Source: NORP240 sp965222175
GTDB lineage: Bacteria; Pseudomonadota; Gammaproteobacteria; Pseudomonadales; Pseudohongiellaceae
Reading direction: 5' to 3'
DNA: 64,000 nt
Assembly: GCA_965222175.1 (NCBI GenBank)
Contig: OZ244938.1
Location: 4,588,001-4,652,000 of the forward strand
This document shows, in pieces, positions 17,126 to 26,345 of the stretch (positions are counted from its first letter, which is position 1; each line of letters opens with the position of its first letter). Both the position numbers and the translations under genes were made by a program. Under the pieces are notes generated by a model. It had not been told where the DNA came from and made no database searches. It worked only from the letters and a program-made list of their open reading frames with translations.

Positions 17126-19357
17126 TCAGTTTGCCAACGGGTCAGGTCGCATTTGAAAGTGATAGACCTTGCTGGTGGTACCGGCGCCGGTCTCCATGTG
17201 AAATGGCGCGCGACTGGAAATCGTCGCCCACAGCCCGCGACCACGCCACCCGATTGCCGGGTCATCGATGCGGCCGTCCAGCCACTTGGTATAGAAGCCG
17301 AGGGGATAGGGCACTGTCAGGCGCACCCACTCACCATCGTTCAGAACCAGCAGGCTGCCGGACTGGTTGCCGGTGTTGATCGGTGTATTGCTGCCCAGGC
17401 CCAGGGTGTCGAACTGGTCCACCCAGGTGTAGTAGCTGCCCTCGGAGCTGCCGGACTGCTGGATGTTCTTGAACTGCGGCAAGGGTTCTGTATAGAAAGT
17501 CCAGCCTTCCGGGCAGTGCTGGCCGGTGGCCTGCGGTCCGTTGAGCGGACCGGTACACCTGGTGCGGTCGAAGCTGCCCATGTGTCCGCTGGCCAGGGCT
17601 ACCCAGGCCACACCGTTGCGGTCAATGTCCATTCCCCGGGGAGAAAACCCCTCAATGGCGTTACCGGTCTCGTCGATTGGCAGTTCATAGTATTCGGTGA
17701 TGGCAGTACGGCTGGGGTCCTCGCCGGGAACGACACGGACAATGGCTCCCGGGTAGCTGAGACTGGATCCCCAGACGGAGCCGTCCGGTGCCGGCGCCAC
17801 CGCGTACAGGCCTGAATTGATGCGTTTATCCAGGGATGGATTCACGTCTTCGTCGGGCTCCACGTAGTCGTCACGACGACCATTGCCATTGGTGTCCAGG
17901 ATAAACGGTGTCCAGCCCTGGGCCGCTTCCGCGTCGCCGGTTTCCAGGTACTCCCGGGTGTTCAGCCAGCCCACCACGGTACCGCCCCCGCTGGTCCAGA
18001 GCGTATTGTCCGCGTCCTCGGCGAACATCAGGTGATGGGTGCCGAAACAGGTATTGATGGGCGTGTAAGTGTCCGTATCGGGATCGTAAACACCCAGGTG
18101 GCGACCGGAGCGTCCCAGGGGAAAGACCTGGGCCGAAGGGTGATCGGATCCGGCCTGGCAGAACGCCGGCACGTTGCCGGGATCCCGGGCGCGGGAGGTG
18201 ATCCAGACCCGGCCCTCGCTGTCCATCATGGGGTTATGGACCGTGGTGGCGGCGTCCCAGATCGGTTCTTCACCCCAATAGGGAGAAGGCGCCATCGGGG
18301 GTGCAGGTTCCGGGTTGTAATCCGGGTCCTCCGGAAATACCGGTACCTGGTCGGTAGTGTGATTGACCGGGTCCAGTACCGGCAGGTAGTCGGCACTGTT
18401 TTCCAGGGCGCCGTAAATTTTACCGTAGGCGTTGACCGTGGGGTCCCGACGGTCCGTCGAAACCAGGTCATGCAGGTAGGCCGTGGGATCGGCCCAGTCC
18501 CACTGAGTGATCACCACGTTACGCTCCAGCCCCTGGGGCCGTTGCGGAGCCGGGGGCAGCTCACCGGCCGCGATGCGATCGGTCCAGTCGGCGTACATTT
18601 CCAGGGTCCGGCGGTCCCCCATACCAGCCAGGATACGGGTCATGAAGCCGCCGGCCTGGCCCGAGCGAACCCGCCTGTTCCAGGCGTCATAGCTGGTTTC
18701 GGCGTCGGCAAACAGTGCCGGGATGGTGCGTGTGGCGGCGTTGCCCATCTGGTGGCAGACCACGCAGCCACCATTGGTGACCCGACGGATGTAATCGTCC
18801 TGGGTCAGTACGCCGGGAGCGATGCCATTGCCATCCGGCCCGGTGCCGGGGAACTCGTGGGCTTCGGGTATCTCCAGCAGTGAGTACCAGTAGCCGGCCG
18901 GGTAATATTCCGCCGCGGCTGCCGCGCTGGGTGCCACCACGGCAGACAGGTTCAGGGTCTGCCCCGGGTTGGCTTCAACCCGGGGGGAGTCAACCAGGCC
19001 GTAACCGCGAACCCAGACCTGGTAGTCGGCGGCCGGCAGGTCAGGAATCAGGTAGCGCCCCTGGTCATCGGTGACCACGGTCTTGGAATAGAGAGTGGGC
19101 AGTCCGGTGGTTTCCGCAATGACCCAGACTCCCGCTTCCGGGCCGTTGGAGCTGGTGACCACACCGCCGATGGCGTCGCTGCCGATGGCTATCGCCGAGG
19201 CGGCCGGCATCGGAGTTGCAGTTGTGTCTGACGAAGCAGCTTCCTGACTGCTGTCGGGCTGACCGCAGCCAGAGAGCGTTAACGCTGCCAGTACGGGTAA
19301 CAGCATGAACCGGCAGGACAGCTGGGGCAGGTGAAAAAAGGGACGAGGATTGATCAT
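17126..19357 (-). CDS. Heme-c lipoprotein with CarboxypepD-like and beta-propeller domains
   Basis: A 743-residue predicted lipoprotein (lipobox 'LTLSGC', Cys31). Order: a carboxypeptidase-regulatory-like beta-sandwich at about residues 60-140 ('GGVVTSSNGPEAGVWVIAE...VTDDQGRYLIPDLP'), a single heme-c site CVVCH at 198-202, then a large propeller-like region ('DSEGRVWITSR', 'ADNTLWTSGGG', 'DRNGVAWVAL') resembling SMP-30/Vgb-type propellers. 'GFMTRILAGMGDRRTLEMYADW' may hold the heme's distal Met. ATG 19357 has AGAGG upstream. I infer an envelope electron-transfer enzyme acting on an organic substrate; no operon partner is visible. Confidence 0.72.
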   Translation of the reverse strand: MINPRPFFHLPQLSCRFMLLPVLAALTLSGCGQPDSSQEAASSDTTATPMPAASAIAIGSDAIGGVVTSSNGPEAGVWVIAETTGLPTLYSKTVVTDDQGRYLIPDLPAADYQVWVRGYGLVDSPRVEANPGQTLNLSAVVAPSAAAAAEYYPAGYWYSLLEIPEAHEFPGTGPDGNGIAPGVLTQDDYIRRVTNGGCVVCHQMGNAATRTIPALFADAETSYDAWNRRVRSGQAGGFMTRILAGMGDRRTLEMYADWTDRIAAGELPPAPQRPQGLERNVVITQWDWADPTAYLHDLVSTDRRDPTVNAYGKIYGALENSADYLPVLDPVNHTTDQVPVFPEDPDYNPEPAPPMAPSPYWGEEPIWDAATTVHNPMMDSEGRVWITSRARDPGNVPAFCQAGSDHPSAQVFPLGRSGRHLGVYDPDTDTYTPINTCFGTHHLMFAEDADNTLWTSGGGTVVGWLNTREYLETGDAEAAQGWTPFILDTNGNGRRDDYVEPDEDVNPSLDKRINSGLYAVAPAPDGSVWGSSLSYPGAIVRVVPGEDPSRTAITEYYELPIDETGNAIEGFSPRGMDIDRNGVAWVALASGHMGSFDRTRCTGPLNGPQATGQHCPEGWTFYTEPLPQFKNIQQSGSSEGSYYTWVDQFDTLGLGSNTPINTGNQSGSLLVLNDGEWVRLTVPYPLGFYTKWLDGRIDDPAIGWRGRGLWATISSRAPFHMETGAGTTSKVYHFQMRPDPLAN

Positions 19358-19674
19358 GATGACCTCTTTATTTTTGGTGTCGGTGGGCGGCAATTGCCTT
19401 ACTCCTCTACTGTAATGCCGGTACATGATGGTAGCAATGACGGTCGGACAGACAGGCCGGCTTTCCGGATGACTGTTAGCGCGGGCCCCGTTTGCGGGCT
19501 CAATGCTGCGGTGCTGCCGGTGCAGCTTAATCAGGGAGAGCCATTAATGGCGCAACCCTGGCGAATCCGGCGATATGGGCCGCAGGCAGGTGGCCGGCCG
19601 GAGGCAGCACTGTGGTCAAGAATCCGGGTTCATGGCAGAATGCCGGGCCCGTTAATTTTGCTGGAGTGCCGGTT
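19358..19674. other. Divergent intergenic region
   Basis: 317 bp between two divergent exported-protein genes must contain both promoters. I see no strong repeat, palindrome or credible small gene. Confidence 0.5.
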
Positions 19675-20544
19675 ATGCTGAAAATATATCCCCGAATCAT
19701 GAGCTTGCGCGTCAACCTGACAGCCAGCTTCGCCCTGGTGCTGGCCATTGCCGCCACCGGCATGCCGGTGAGCGTTGCCAGCGCCGACAGTCACGATGAT
19801 GCCCGGCTCCGCCTGGAGGGGATTCTCGTCGGTGATCATCGCAGCCCCGCCAATATTGCCCGCAACAGTTCCAGGCATCCCGTTGAAACATTGGAATTTT
19901 TTGGTCTGCAACCGAATATGACGCTGATCGAGATCGGCCCCTCCGGGGGCTGGTACACCGAGATCCTGGCGCCGTACATGGCGGACCGGGGACGCTATTA
20001 CGGTGCCCACTTCTCGCCTAATTCTCCTACCGGTTTCCATCGTTCCTCCCTGGAACGCTTCGAGGAGAAACTGCGTGAACGTCCCGACGTCTATGGCCGG
20101 GCCACCATTCGCCATCTCCTGCCGCCAGTTGAAACGGTGATTGGCCCGGCGGAAGGTGCGGACATGGCGCTGACTTTTCGCAACGTGCACAACTGGATCA
20201 TGGCCGGCCTTGAGCATGAATACTTCGAGGCGTTTTATGCCGCGCTGAAGCCTGGCGGCATCCTTGGCGTCGTCGAACACCGGGCCAGGCCCGACGCTGA
20301 CATGGCAGTGATGCAGACCACCGGCTACGTTACCGAGGCCTACGTGAAGGAAATCGCCGCCGCGGCAGGATTCGAATTCGTGGCCTCGTCGGAAATCAAT
20401 GCCAATCCCAGGGACAGTAAAGAGCATCCTGAAGGCGTCTGGACCCTGCCCCCGGAATTTCGCCTGGGTCAGGAGAACCGGGAAAGGTACGCGGCTATCG
20501 GTGAAAGTGACCGGATGACATTGAAATTCCGCAAGCCGGAATAA
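19675..20544 (+). CDS. Exported methyltransferase-like protein
   Basis: A 289-residue protein with an N-terminal signal peptide ('VNLTASFALVLAIAATGMPVSVASA') followed by a class I methyltransferase-like fold: motif I 'MTLIEIGPSGGWYTEILAPYM', 'MALTFRNVHNW', 'ALKPGGILGVVEHRA'. Export of a SAM-dependent fold is odd because SAM is not expected in the periplasm. ATG 19675 with GGAG upstream is preferred over a frame start 21 codons earlier. The activity may not be methyl transfer. Confidence 0.75.
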   Translation: MLKIYPRIMSLRVNLTASFALVLAIAATGMPVSVASADSHDDARLRLEGILVGDHRSPANIARNSSRHPVETLEFFGLQPNMTLIEIGPSGGWYTEILAPYMADRGRYYGAHFSPNSPTGFHRSSLERFEEKLRERPDVYGRATIRHLLPPVETVIGPAEGADMALTFRNVHNWIMAGLEHEYFEAFYAALKPGGILGVVEHRARPDADMAVMQTTGYVTEAYVKEIAAAAGFEFVASSEINANPRDSKEHPEGVWTLPPEFRLGQENRERYAAIGESDRMTLKFRKPE

Positions 20545-20563
20545 ACCCGGGTCACGGCCCGGC

Positions 20564-22396
20564 TCATAGCGGTGCCGTGGTCATCACCGTGCCTTCGCGC
20601 CGCGGGTCCGCGGCGCCTGTCAGTGAATCCTCACCCACCACGATGACGTGCAGACCGGAGTTCTCACCCTGGCTTTCCCGCACGTCGTATCCGGCCTCGC
20701 GTAACTGGTCGGCCAGCTGTTGGCCGGGAGATCGACCCACTTCCACGCGAACTGTCTGTCCCCGGGCAATGATATTGGGAAAATCCACGGCTTCCTGTGC
20801 CGACATGCCCCAGTCGACGATGCCCAGCACGGTCTTGGCCGTGTAGGCCGGGATGGAATTGCCCCCAGGCGAGCCGGTGACCATGAACAGGTCCCCCGCC
20901 GCGTCCAGGATAATGGTGGGCGACATCGACGACCGCGGCCGGGCACCGGGTCGCACTGCATTGGCCGCTTCCGGGGCCTGGGCATCGTAGGCACGTGAGA
21001 AATCGGTGAGCTCGTTGTTCAGCAGGAACCCATTGGCCCAGCGTGTCGAACCGAAGGCGGATTCCACCGTCATGGTCATGGACACGGCATTACCTGCGCT
21101 GTCGACAAAAGAAAGGTGGGTGGTGCCCGCCGGTTCCAGGGTGTGGTCAGGACCACGGGCGGCCAGGGGGGTGCCACCGGCGAACTGTACCGGATCACCA
21201 TGTTGCGGAAGTTCGCCGGGCGGCGTGGGCGCCTGCGCACGGTGCTCGAGGTAACCGGGATTGAGCAGCTCCGCCACCGGTACGTCGATGCGATCCGGGT
21301 CGCCGAAGTAGTGATCCCGATCGGCATAGGCCAGGCGCTGGGCATCGACAAAGGCCTTGACCTGCTGCAGGCGGTCGGGGTCTTCCGGCAGCAGATGGTC
21401 ATACAGGTTGGCAACCATGATCTGCATGGCTCCGGATGACGGCGGGCTGGCGGAACAGATGGACAGTTCCCGCCAGTCGCCACAGACAGCTTCACGCACT
21501 ATCGCGCGATAAGCTGCCAGGTCGTCCAGGGTCAGGCTGCCGCCGTCGGGTCCAGCCTGAACCGCATCGACGATGGCCGAGGCAATGGGGCCGGAATAAA
21601 AAGCTGCCGGGCCTTCGCTGGCGATAAGTTCGAGCGTAGCGGCATAGTCCGGGTTTCGCAACAGTTGACCGGCCTGCAGTGGTTGACCGTTCGGATAAAA
21701 ATAGGCGGCGGTGTCCGGGTGTTCATCCAGTGCGGAAATTTCCGCCATGCGTGACAGTGAGCGGGCCAGCTTCGCTGATACCAGGAAGCCTTCGGTGGCC
21801 AGTTCGATTGCCGGTTCGAACACGTCTTCCCAGGGCAATAACCCGTAGCGGTCATGGGCCAGCTTGTACAGGGCCACGGCGCCGGGTACACCGACGGACT
21901 TGCCGCTTTGCCAGGCATCGAGGAAATTCATTACCTCGCCGTCGTCCATAAACAGGTCCGGGCCGACGTCTGCGGGGGCCGTTTCCCGACCATCCAGAAA
22001 CCGCACCTGCCCGGAATCGCGCTCGTAGATCACCATGAAGCCGCCACCACCCAGGCCGGAGCTTTCAGGCTCCACCAGCCCCAGGACTGTATGAGCCGCG
22101 ATTGCCGCATCGACGGCATGTCCTCCGCGGGCTAGCATCTCGGCGGCAGCCTCGGTTGCATAGGGATTGGCCACCGCGGCCATGAATCCCAGCTCCCAGT
22201 CCTCGGTTGTCGTGGAGCCCGGCAACTGTTCAACCGCAGGCAGCGATTCGGTCACGGTTGTGTCGACAACCACCGGCTCCTCGGTGGGCTCAGAACATGC
22301 GGTCAAAAAACCGGACAGCAGGGCAAGCAGTACTGCATTTCTGAGCAGTCCTGGAATATGTCGGTATACAGGTATAGCGTATGGCATCAGGATCAT
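20564..22396 (-). CDS. ggt: Gamma-glutamyltransferase (lipoprotein)
   Basis: A 610-residue Ntn-hydrolase precursor that cleaves gamma-glutamyl bonds of glutathione and related peptides in the envelope. Signal peptide ends in lipobox 'LLSGFLTAC' (Cys34). 'GGHAVDAAIAAHTVLGLVEPESSGLGGGGFMV', 'DGRETAP', the autoprocessing site 'AGTTHLSFVDSAGNAVSMT' with catalytic Thr at about 426, and 'GSPGGNSIPAYT' are all present, so it should self-cleave into two subunits. The start is ATG 22396 or 22387. Convergent with the exported methyltransferase-like gene, 19 bp apart. Confidence 0.92.
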   Translation of the reverse strand: MILMPYAIPVYRHIPGLLRNAVLLALLSGFLTACSEPTEEPVVVDTTVTESLPAVEQLPGSTTTEDWELGFMAAVANPYATEAAAEMLARGGHAVDAAIAAHTVLGLVEPESSGLGGGGFMVIYERDSGQVRFLDGRETAPADVGPDLFMDDGEVMNFLDAWQSGKSVGVPGAVALYKLAHDRYGLLPWEDVFEPAIELATEGFLVSAKLARSLSRMAEISALDEHPDTAAYFYPNGQPLQAGQLLRNPDYAATLELIASEGPAAFYSGPIASAIVDAVQAGPDGGSLTLDDLAAYRAIVREAVCGDWRELSICSASPPSSGAMQIMVANLYDHLLPEDPDRLQQVKAFVDAQRLAYADRDHYFGDPDRIDVPVAELLNPGYLEHRAQAPTPPGELPQHGDPVQFAGGTPLAARGPDHTLEPAGTTHLSFVDSAGNAVSMTMTVESAFGSTRWANGFLLNNELTDFSRAYDAQAPEAANAVRPGARPRSSMSPTIILDAAGDLFMVTGSPGGNSIPAYTAKTVLGIVDWGMSAQEAVDFPNIIARGQTVRVEVGRSPGQQLADQLREAGYDVRESQGENSGLHVIVVGEDSLTGAADPRREGTVMTTAPL

Positions 22397-22692
22397 GAGC
22401 AGACTCGGGAATATTACTGGGTCAATAGCGGCGGGTTGGCAGTTGTCGGTTTCAGGGTATATTTTCAGGCCGGCGAGGTTCCTAAAGCTTATCATAACCA
22501 GGACGGATCGCTAATTGTTTGCAGCCTTTTTGATGGCTGCCATTGACGGGAGAGTCGGCCGCTACCCGGATATTTCAGCACGGGCCCGGGTCAGACGTCG
22601 CAGTCACCGGTCCCGGCGGATGAATTTGCATCCGGGTTATCCGGGAGGCTGGCGGGGAGGTATACTAGCCGCTTCAACGCTGTCGGATTCCC

Positions 22693-23928
22693 GTGAAAAC
22701 TACCTTTCGCTCTCTCGCCGAGCCCAACTATAGACTCTGGGTGTGTGGTGCGCTTGTCTCCAACATCGGCACCTGGATGCAGCGAACCGCACAGGACTGG
22801 CTGGTATTTACCGAGCTGACCGCCAACAATGCCACTGCCCTGGGCACGGTGATGGCGCTGCAGTTCGGCCCCCAGTTTCTGTTGTTGCCGCTCACCGGTT
22901 ACGCTGCTGATCACCTGTCGCTGCGGCGGCTGGTATTCGCCACCCAGAGCGTGATGGCCAGCCTGGCACTGCTGCTGGGCGTGCTGGTGATCACCGGGCA
23001 GGTGGAGTTATGGCATGTCTATGGCATCGCCCTGCTGCTGGGTTGCGCCACCGCTTTCGACATGCCGGCCCGACAGACCTTTGTCACCGAACTGGTGCCT
23101 GACACGCATCTCACCAATGCCGTGGCCCTGAATTCCACATCGTTTCAGACAGCCAGGCTGGTGGGGCCCGCAATCGCCGGCGTGCTCATTGCCCTGGTAG
23201 GTACCGGTTGGGTGTTCCTGATCAACGGTTTGTCTTTTGTCGCCGTATTGCTGGCGATTCTTGCCATGCAGGCCGGGCAATTGCGACACCGGGATCTGGA
23301 TGCCACGCCTCCCGGGGGCATGATGCAGGGTTTCCGCTATATTGCCGCCAATCCACAGATTCTTGCCGCCATGCTGATGTTTATGCTGGTAGGAACCTTC
23401 GCCATCAACTTCCCGGTTTACCTGTCCACCATGGGGGTGCGGGAATTCGGCGTAGACTCCGGTCGGTTCGGCCTGCTGACGTCCATGATCGCGGTGGGAT
23501 CGGTTATCGGTGCGCTGCTGGCAGCCCACCGGGAACGACCCCGGATGCGGCACCTGCTGGTCGGGGCGACGGTGCTGGGTATGGCGCTGCTGCTGGCCGC
23601 CCTCATGCCGGGCCTGGCCTGGTTCAGCCTGGTACTGATCCTGGTGGGAATCTCCGCCCAGACTTTTATGACCGGCGTCAACACGGCGGTGCAGCGCTGG
23701 ACGATTCCGGAAATGCGCGGCCGGGTCATTGCCATCGTTTTTGCGGTGTCCATCGGCGGCACGCCGCTGGGCGCATTGGCCGTCGGCTGGGTCGCCGACA
23801 CTTACGGTCCCCGCTGGGCCCTGGTTGTCGGTGCGGTTTCCGGGTTCCTGGCGGCAGCCGTCGGCCTGGCGTTTGCCTGGCGTCTCAACCGTCGGCAGGG
23901 AAAGCCGTTAGTCGGAAAGCCCTGTTAA
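22693..23928 (+). CDS. MFS transporter, EntS-like family
   Basis: A 411-residue inner-membrane protein with about 12 hydrophobic segments. The opening 'FRSLAEPNYRLWVCGALVSNIGTWMQRTAQDWLV', the loop 'DMPARQTFVTELVPDTHLTNAVALNSTSFQTARLVGPAIAG' and 'NTAVQRWTIPEMRGRVIAI' are typical of the MFS_3 (enterobactin exporter-like) group. Starts at GTG 22693. Substrate unknown; divergent from ggt with about 300 bp between. Confidence 0.88.
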   Translation: MKTTFRSLAEPNYRLWVCGALVSNIGTWMQRTAQDWLVFTELTANNATALGTVMALQFGPQFLLLPLTGYAADHLSLRRLVFATQSVMASLALLLGVLVITGQVELWHVYGIALLLGCATAFDMPARQTFVTELVPDTHLTNAVALNSTSFQTARLVGPAIAGVLIALVGTGWVFLINGLSFVAVLLAILAMQAGQLRHRDLDATPPGGMMQGFRYIAANPQILAAMLMFMLVGTFAINFPVYLSTMGVREFGVDSGRFGLLTSMIAVGSVIGALLAAHRERPRMRHLLVGATVLGMALLLAALMPGLAWFSLVLILVGISAQTFMTGVNTAVQRWTIPEMRGRVIAIVFAVSIGGTPLGALAVGWVADTYGPRWALVVGAVSGFLAAAVGLAFAWRLNRRQGKPLVGKPC

Positions 23929-24779
23929 TGAATCTTGCGGTAAACGGAATCCCGCCTACCGATAAGTCGGGAGGATAAACTAACAAGGCAGGCTGAACTC
24001 ACTGGCGGCGATGCAAGGATTGGAGTAGTCTGTAGCTGATGAATCCATTGCCGCAGTAACAGGGCTGCGGACCCTGGCGGTGGATATTGGTAACTGATTA
24101 TTGAAAAATCAATTAATGGTCGCGATCTTGCGGCGATATGCGCGTAAAAATACAGAACTTAGCATTTTGTTAAACGCTTGAAAATGCCCCCTGAGCTTGT
24201 TGGGGAGAAGCCACACTGGGTTTGCGGGCAATAGCCGGTAGAGTCAGGCAGCAATGCAGCAGCAAAAAACACGGATTTTTCAAGAATCCGGTAAACATTG
24301 GCAGTTTTCAGGAAGATCTTTCCCGGAAAAACCTGTTTAATCCGCCATCACCTTGCAGGAGTTCTCAAGGGGAAAAAGTTATCGCAGGTTTGATCAAGGG
24401 CAGTTACTTAGTCGGACCAGCGTAGCCGGCTTCCGGACCGACAGGACGTCGGACCAGAACGCAGCTGACGATCGCAGATTCTGTAAACCAAAGAATTCGC
24501 CAAATCAATTAAAGTAAGTAGTAATGAGTAGTAACCATATGCGCAGTTCCCCCGTCTAACTCTGTTAGGGGAAACTGCACATCAACATTAACAGCTGATG
24601 GTTTGTTGTTTAAAGCTGATGGCTCTTGGTTCGAAGCTGATGGCTCTTGGTTCGAAGCTGATGGCTCTTGGTTAAAAGCTGATGGCATCAGAAGAATCGC
24701 TTCCGCAGGACAATGCAATAACCCGTTTACACGAGTTCCGAACGTACAAGTCAGACTAGTCAGAAAAGAGGAGACAGAC
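23929..24779. other. Long non-coding leader region before module A
   Basis: 850 bp between the MFS gene and the first Cu/heme monooxygenase. It holds an inverted repeat (GCAGTT-CCCC / GGGGAAACTGC) at 24541-24578 and the 21-bp tandem repeat described separately. A 67-codon frame (24222-24425) lacks a ribosome site and family resemblance. The module A promoter should be here. Confidence 0.5.
24592..24694. repeat. 21-bp tandem repeat, about 4.9 units
   Basis: Three near-perfect 21-bp units beginning AAGCTGATGGCT and ending in TTGGTTCG or TTGGTTAA start at 24613, 24634 and 24655. A degenerate unit precedes (24592) and a partial one follows (24676). Being a multiple of three, the array reads as a heptapeptide repeat (ADGSWFE) on the plus strand, but it lies upstream of the true start of the next gene. 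Confidence 0.85.
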
Positions 24780-26219
24780 GTGCAAATTTCAACACTAATC
24801 AAGAGAGGGCTGTTACTGTCCGTCGCCGGCATGGTGTTTACACCGGTTGCCATGGCGCAGGACGTAACTTTCCACCGGGATATCGAACCTATTCTGCAGC
24901 GCAGCTGCCAGACCTGCCATCGCGAAGGTGGAGTAGCGCCCATGCCGCTGGTGAGCTACGAACAGGTGGCGCCCTACGCCGGACTTATCGAGTACAAGAC
25001 CGGGATCCGTGATCGGGCTGGTGCCATGCCGCCCTGGTACGTTGAAAAAAATGTCGGCATTCAGCAATTCAAGAGCGACCCGTCATTAAGTGATGAAGAG
25101 ATCGCTGCTATTTCCACCTGGGCCAGGACCGGGGCGCCCAAGGGCGATGAAGCGGATGCGCCGGAACCGCTGTCTTTTGACGACAGCACCAAGTGGAAAC
25201 TCGGTGAGCCGGATCTGGTCGTCAGTACTGAAGACTTCTACATGGAAGGTGGACGCCCCGACTGGTGGGGTGAGCTGCAAAGCGTTCCCACCGGCATGAC
25301 CGAAGACCGGTACATCAAGTCCGTGGAGATCGTGGAAGTCAACGACGTACCGGCGGCCGGCAGCGGTCGGGAAACCGTGGGTGGACGCTACATTTTCCAC
25401 CATATGATCTGGCGAACCGAAGTACTGGACGAAGACGGCCGTGTCATTCCCGGCGAAGCCGTTTCCTGGCCGGTTCACGAAGTAGGCCGTAACGGTGACG
25501 TGTTTGATCCCGACGCCGGTCCCCTGCTGAAAGCCAATACCGCTTTCTTTACTGATTCCGTGCACATGCATTCCAATGGCCGTGACACCACCGGTCACCT
25601 GGAAATCGGCTTTACCTTCCATCCCCGCGACTACGAGCCGAAGTACAGGAGCCAGATCAGTATCCTGGGCAATGGCGTCGATATCAGTGTCGAAGGTAAC
25701 GCCAAGGGTCAGGAGCTTCATGCCTACACGGTGCTCAATGAGCACACCAAGGTGATTACCTTCGAGCCGCACCTGCACGCACCCGGTGAGCGCATGTGCC
25801 TCCAGGCAATCTGGGGATTCTCCGTGGAAACGCTGTCCTGCGTGGGCTATGACCACAACTGGGTGCGCGGTTATCCGTTCGAAGATGCCTACACGCCGCT
25901 GTTGCCCAAGGGTACCATCCTGCACATTACCGGCTATTTCAATAACACCACGGAAAATCCCAACGTGCCGGATCCCCGCAACTGGCAGGGTTCTGGCAAC
26001 CGCTCGGTGACCAACATGTTCATCGACCTGGGAATACGGGTCACCATGAACGATGAGCAGTTCATGGAGGAAATGGAAAAGCGGCGTCAAGTGCGTGATC
26101 TTGGCCCCAATGACCATGTCATCGGTTGCCCGCTGTGCCTGACTCCGCTGGTCTGGCCCATCGAGGAAAGCACTTCCGATGCCAGTGAAGAGCTGGAGGA
26201 CGATGTCGCGGGTCTTTGA
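24780..26219 (+). CDS. Exported cytochrome c / PHM-type copper monooxygenase-like protein, copy A
   Basis: A 479-residue protein with signal peptide (cleavage near 'PVAMA-QD'). One heme-c site CQTCH at 43-47 lies in a small domain ending 'AISTWARTGAP'. The rest matches the dicopper monooxygenase layout of PHM/dopamine beta-monooxygenase: HH at 207-208 and the HMH region at 262-264 (CuH), HLH at 331-333 and Met 413 in 'VTNMFIDL' (CuM). I infer periplasmic oxidation of an organic substrate with the heme as internal electron relay. Start is GTG 24780 with GAGGAG upstream; the open frame extends 59 codons through the tandem repeat and is rejected. Paralogues at 34325 and 49470. Confidence 0.85.
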   Translation: MQISTLIKRGLLLSVAGMVFTPVAMAQDVTFHRDIEPILQRSCQTCHREGGVAPMPLVSYEQVAPYAGLIEYKTGIRDRAGAMPPWYVEKNVGIQQFKSDPSLSDEEIAAISTWARTGAPKGDEADAPEPLSFDDSTKWKLGEPDLVVSTEDFYMEGGRPDWWGELQSVPTGMTEDRYIKSVEIVEVNDVPAAGSGRETVGGRYIFHHMIWRTEVLDEDGRVIPGEAVSWPVHEVGRNGDVFDPDAGPLLKANTAFFTDSVHMHSNGRDTTGHLEIGFTFHPRDYEPKYRSQISILGNGVDISVEGNAKGQELHAYTVLNEHTKVITFEPHLHAPGERMCLQAIWGFSVETLSCVGYDHNWVRGYPFEDAYTPLLPKGTILHITGYFNNTTENPNVPDPRNWQGSGNRSVTNMFIDLGIRVTMNDEQFMEEMEKRRQVRDLGPNDHVIGCPLCLTPLVWPIEESTSDASEELEDDVAGL

Positions 26220-26257
26220 TCCGGGCTCGACAAGGCTCACTTGCCGGAAGGCAATTC

Positions 26258-26292
26258 AATGGCGAGGCTCAGCGATGGGTCTCGCCATTTTT
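26258..26292 (+). terminator. Hairpin with T-run between module A genes
   Basis: Stem ATGGCGAG/CTCGCCAT around a 14-nt loop followed by five T, 39 bp after the monooxygenase stop. It could attenuate transcription into the companion gene. Confidence 0.75.
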
Positions 26293-26345
26293 CCCAACAG
26301 ATTTATTACAGTCGGAGATCTTCCTGAGAGGGTAAGAAGCAAGCT

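Noticed and set aside
24222..24425. 67-codon frame in the module A leader
   Set aside because: No ribosome site, no domain and no hydrophobic or repeated structure.
24603..24779. In-frame N-terminal extension of copper monooxygenase A through the 21-bp repeat
   Set aside because: It would place the signal peptide inside the protein; GTG 24780 has GAGGAG upstream and starts directly at the signal peptide.
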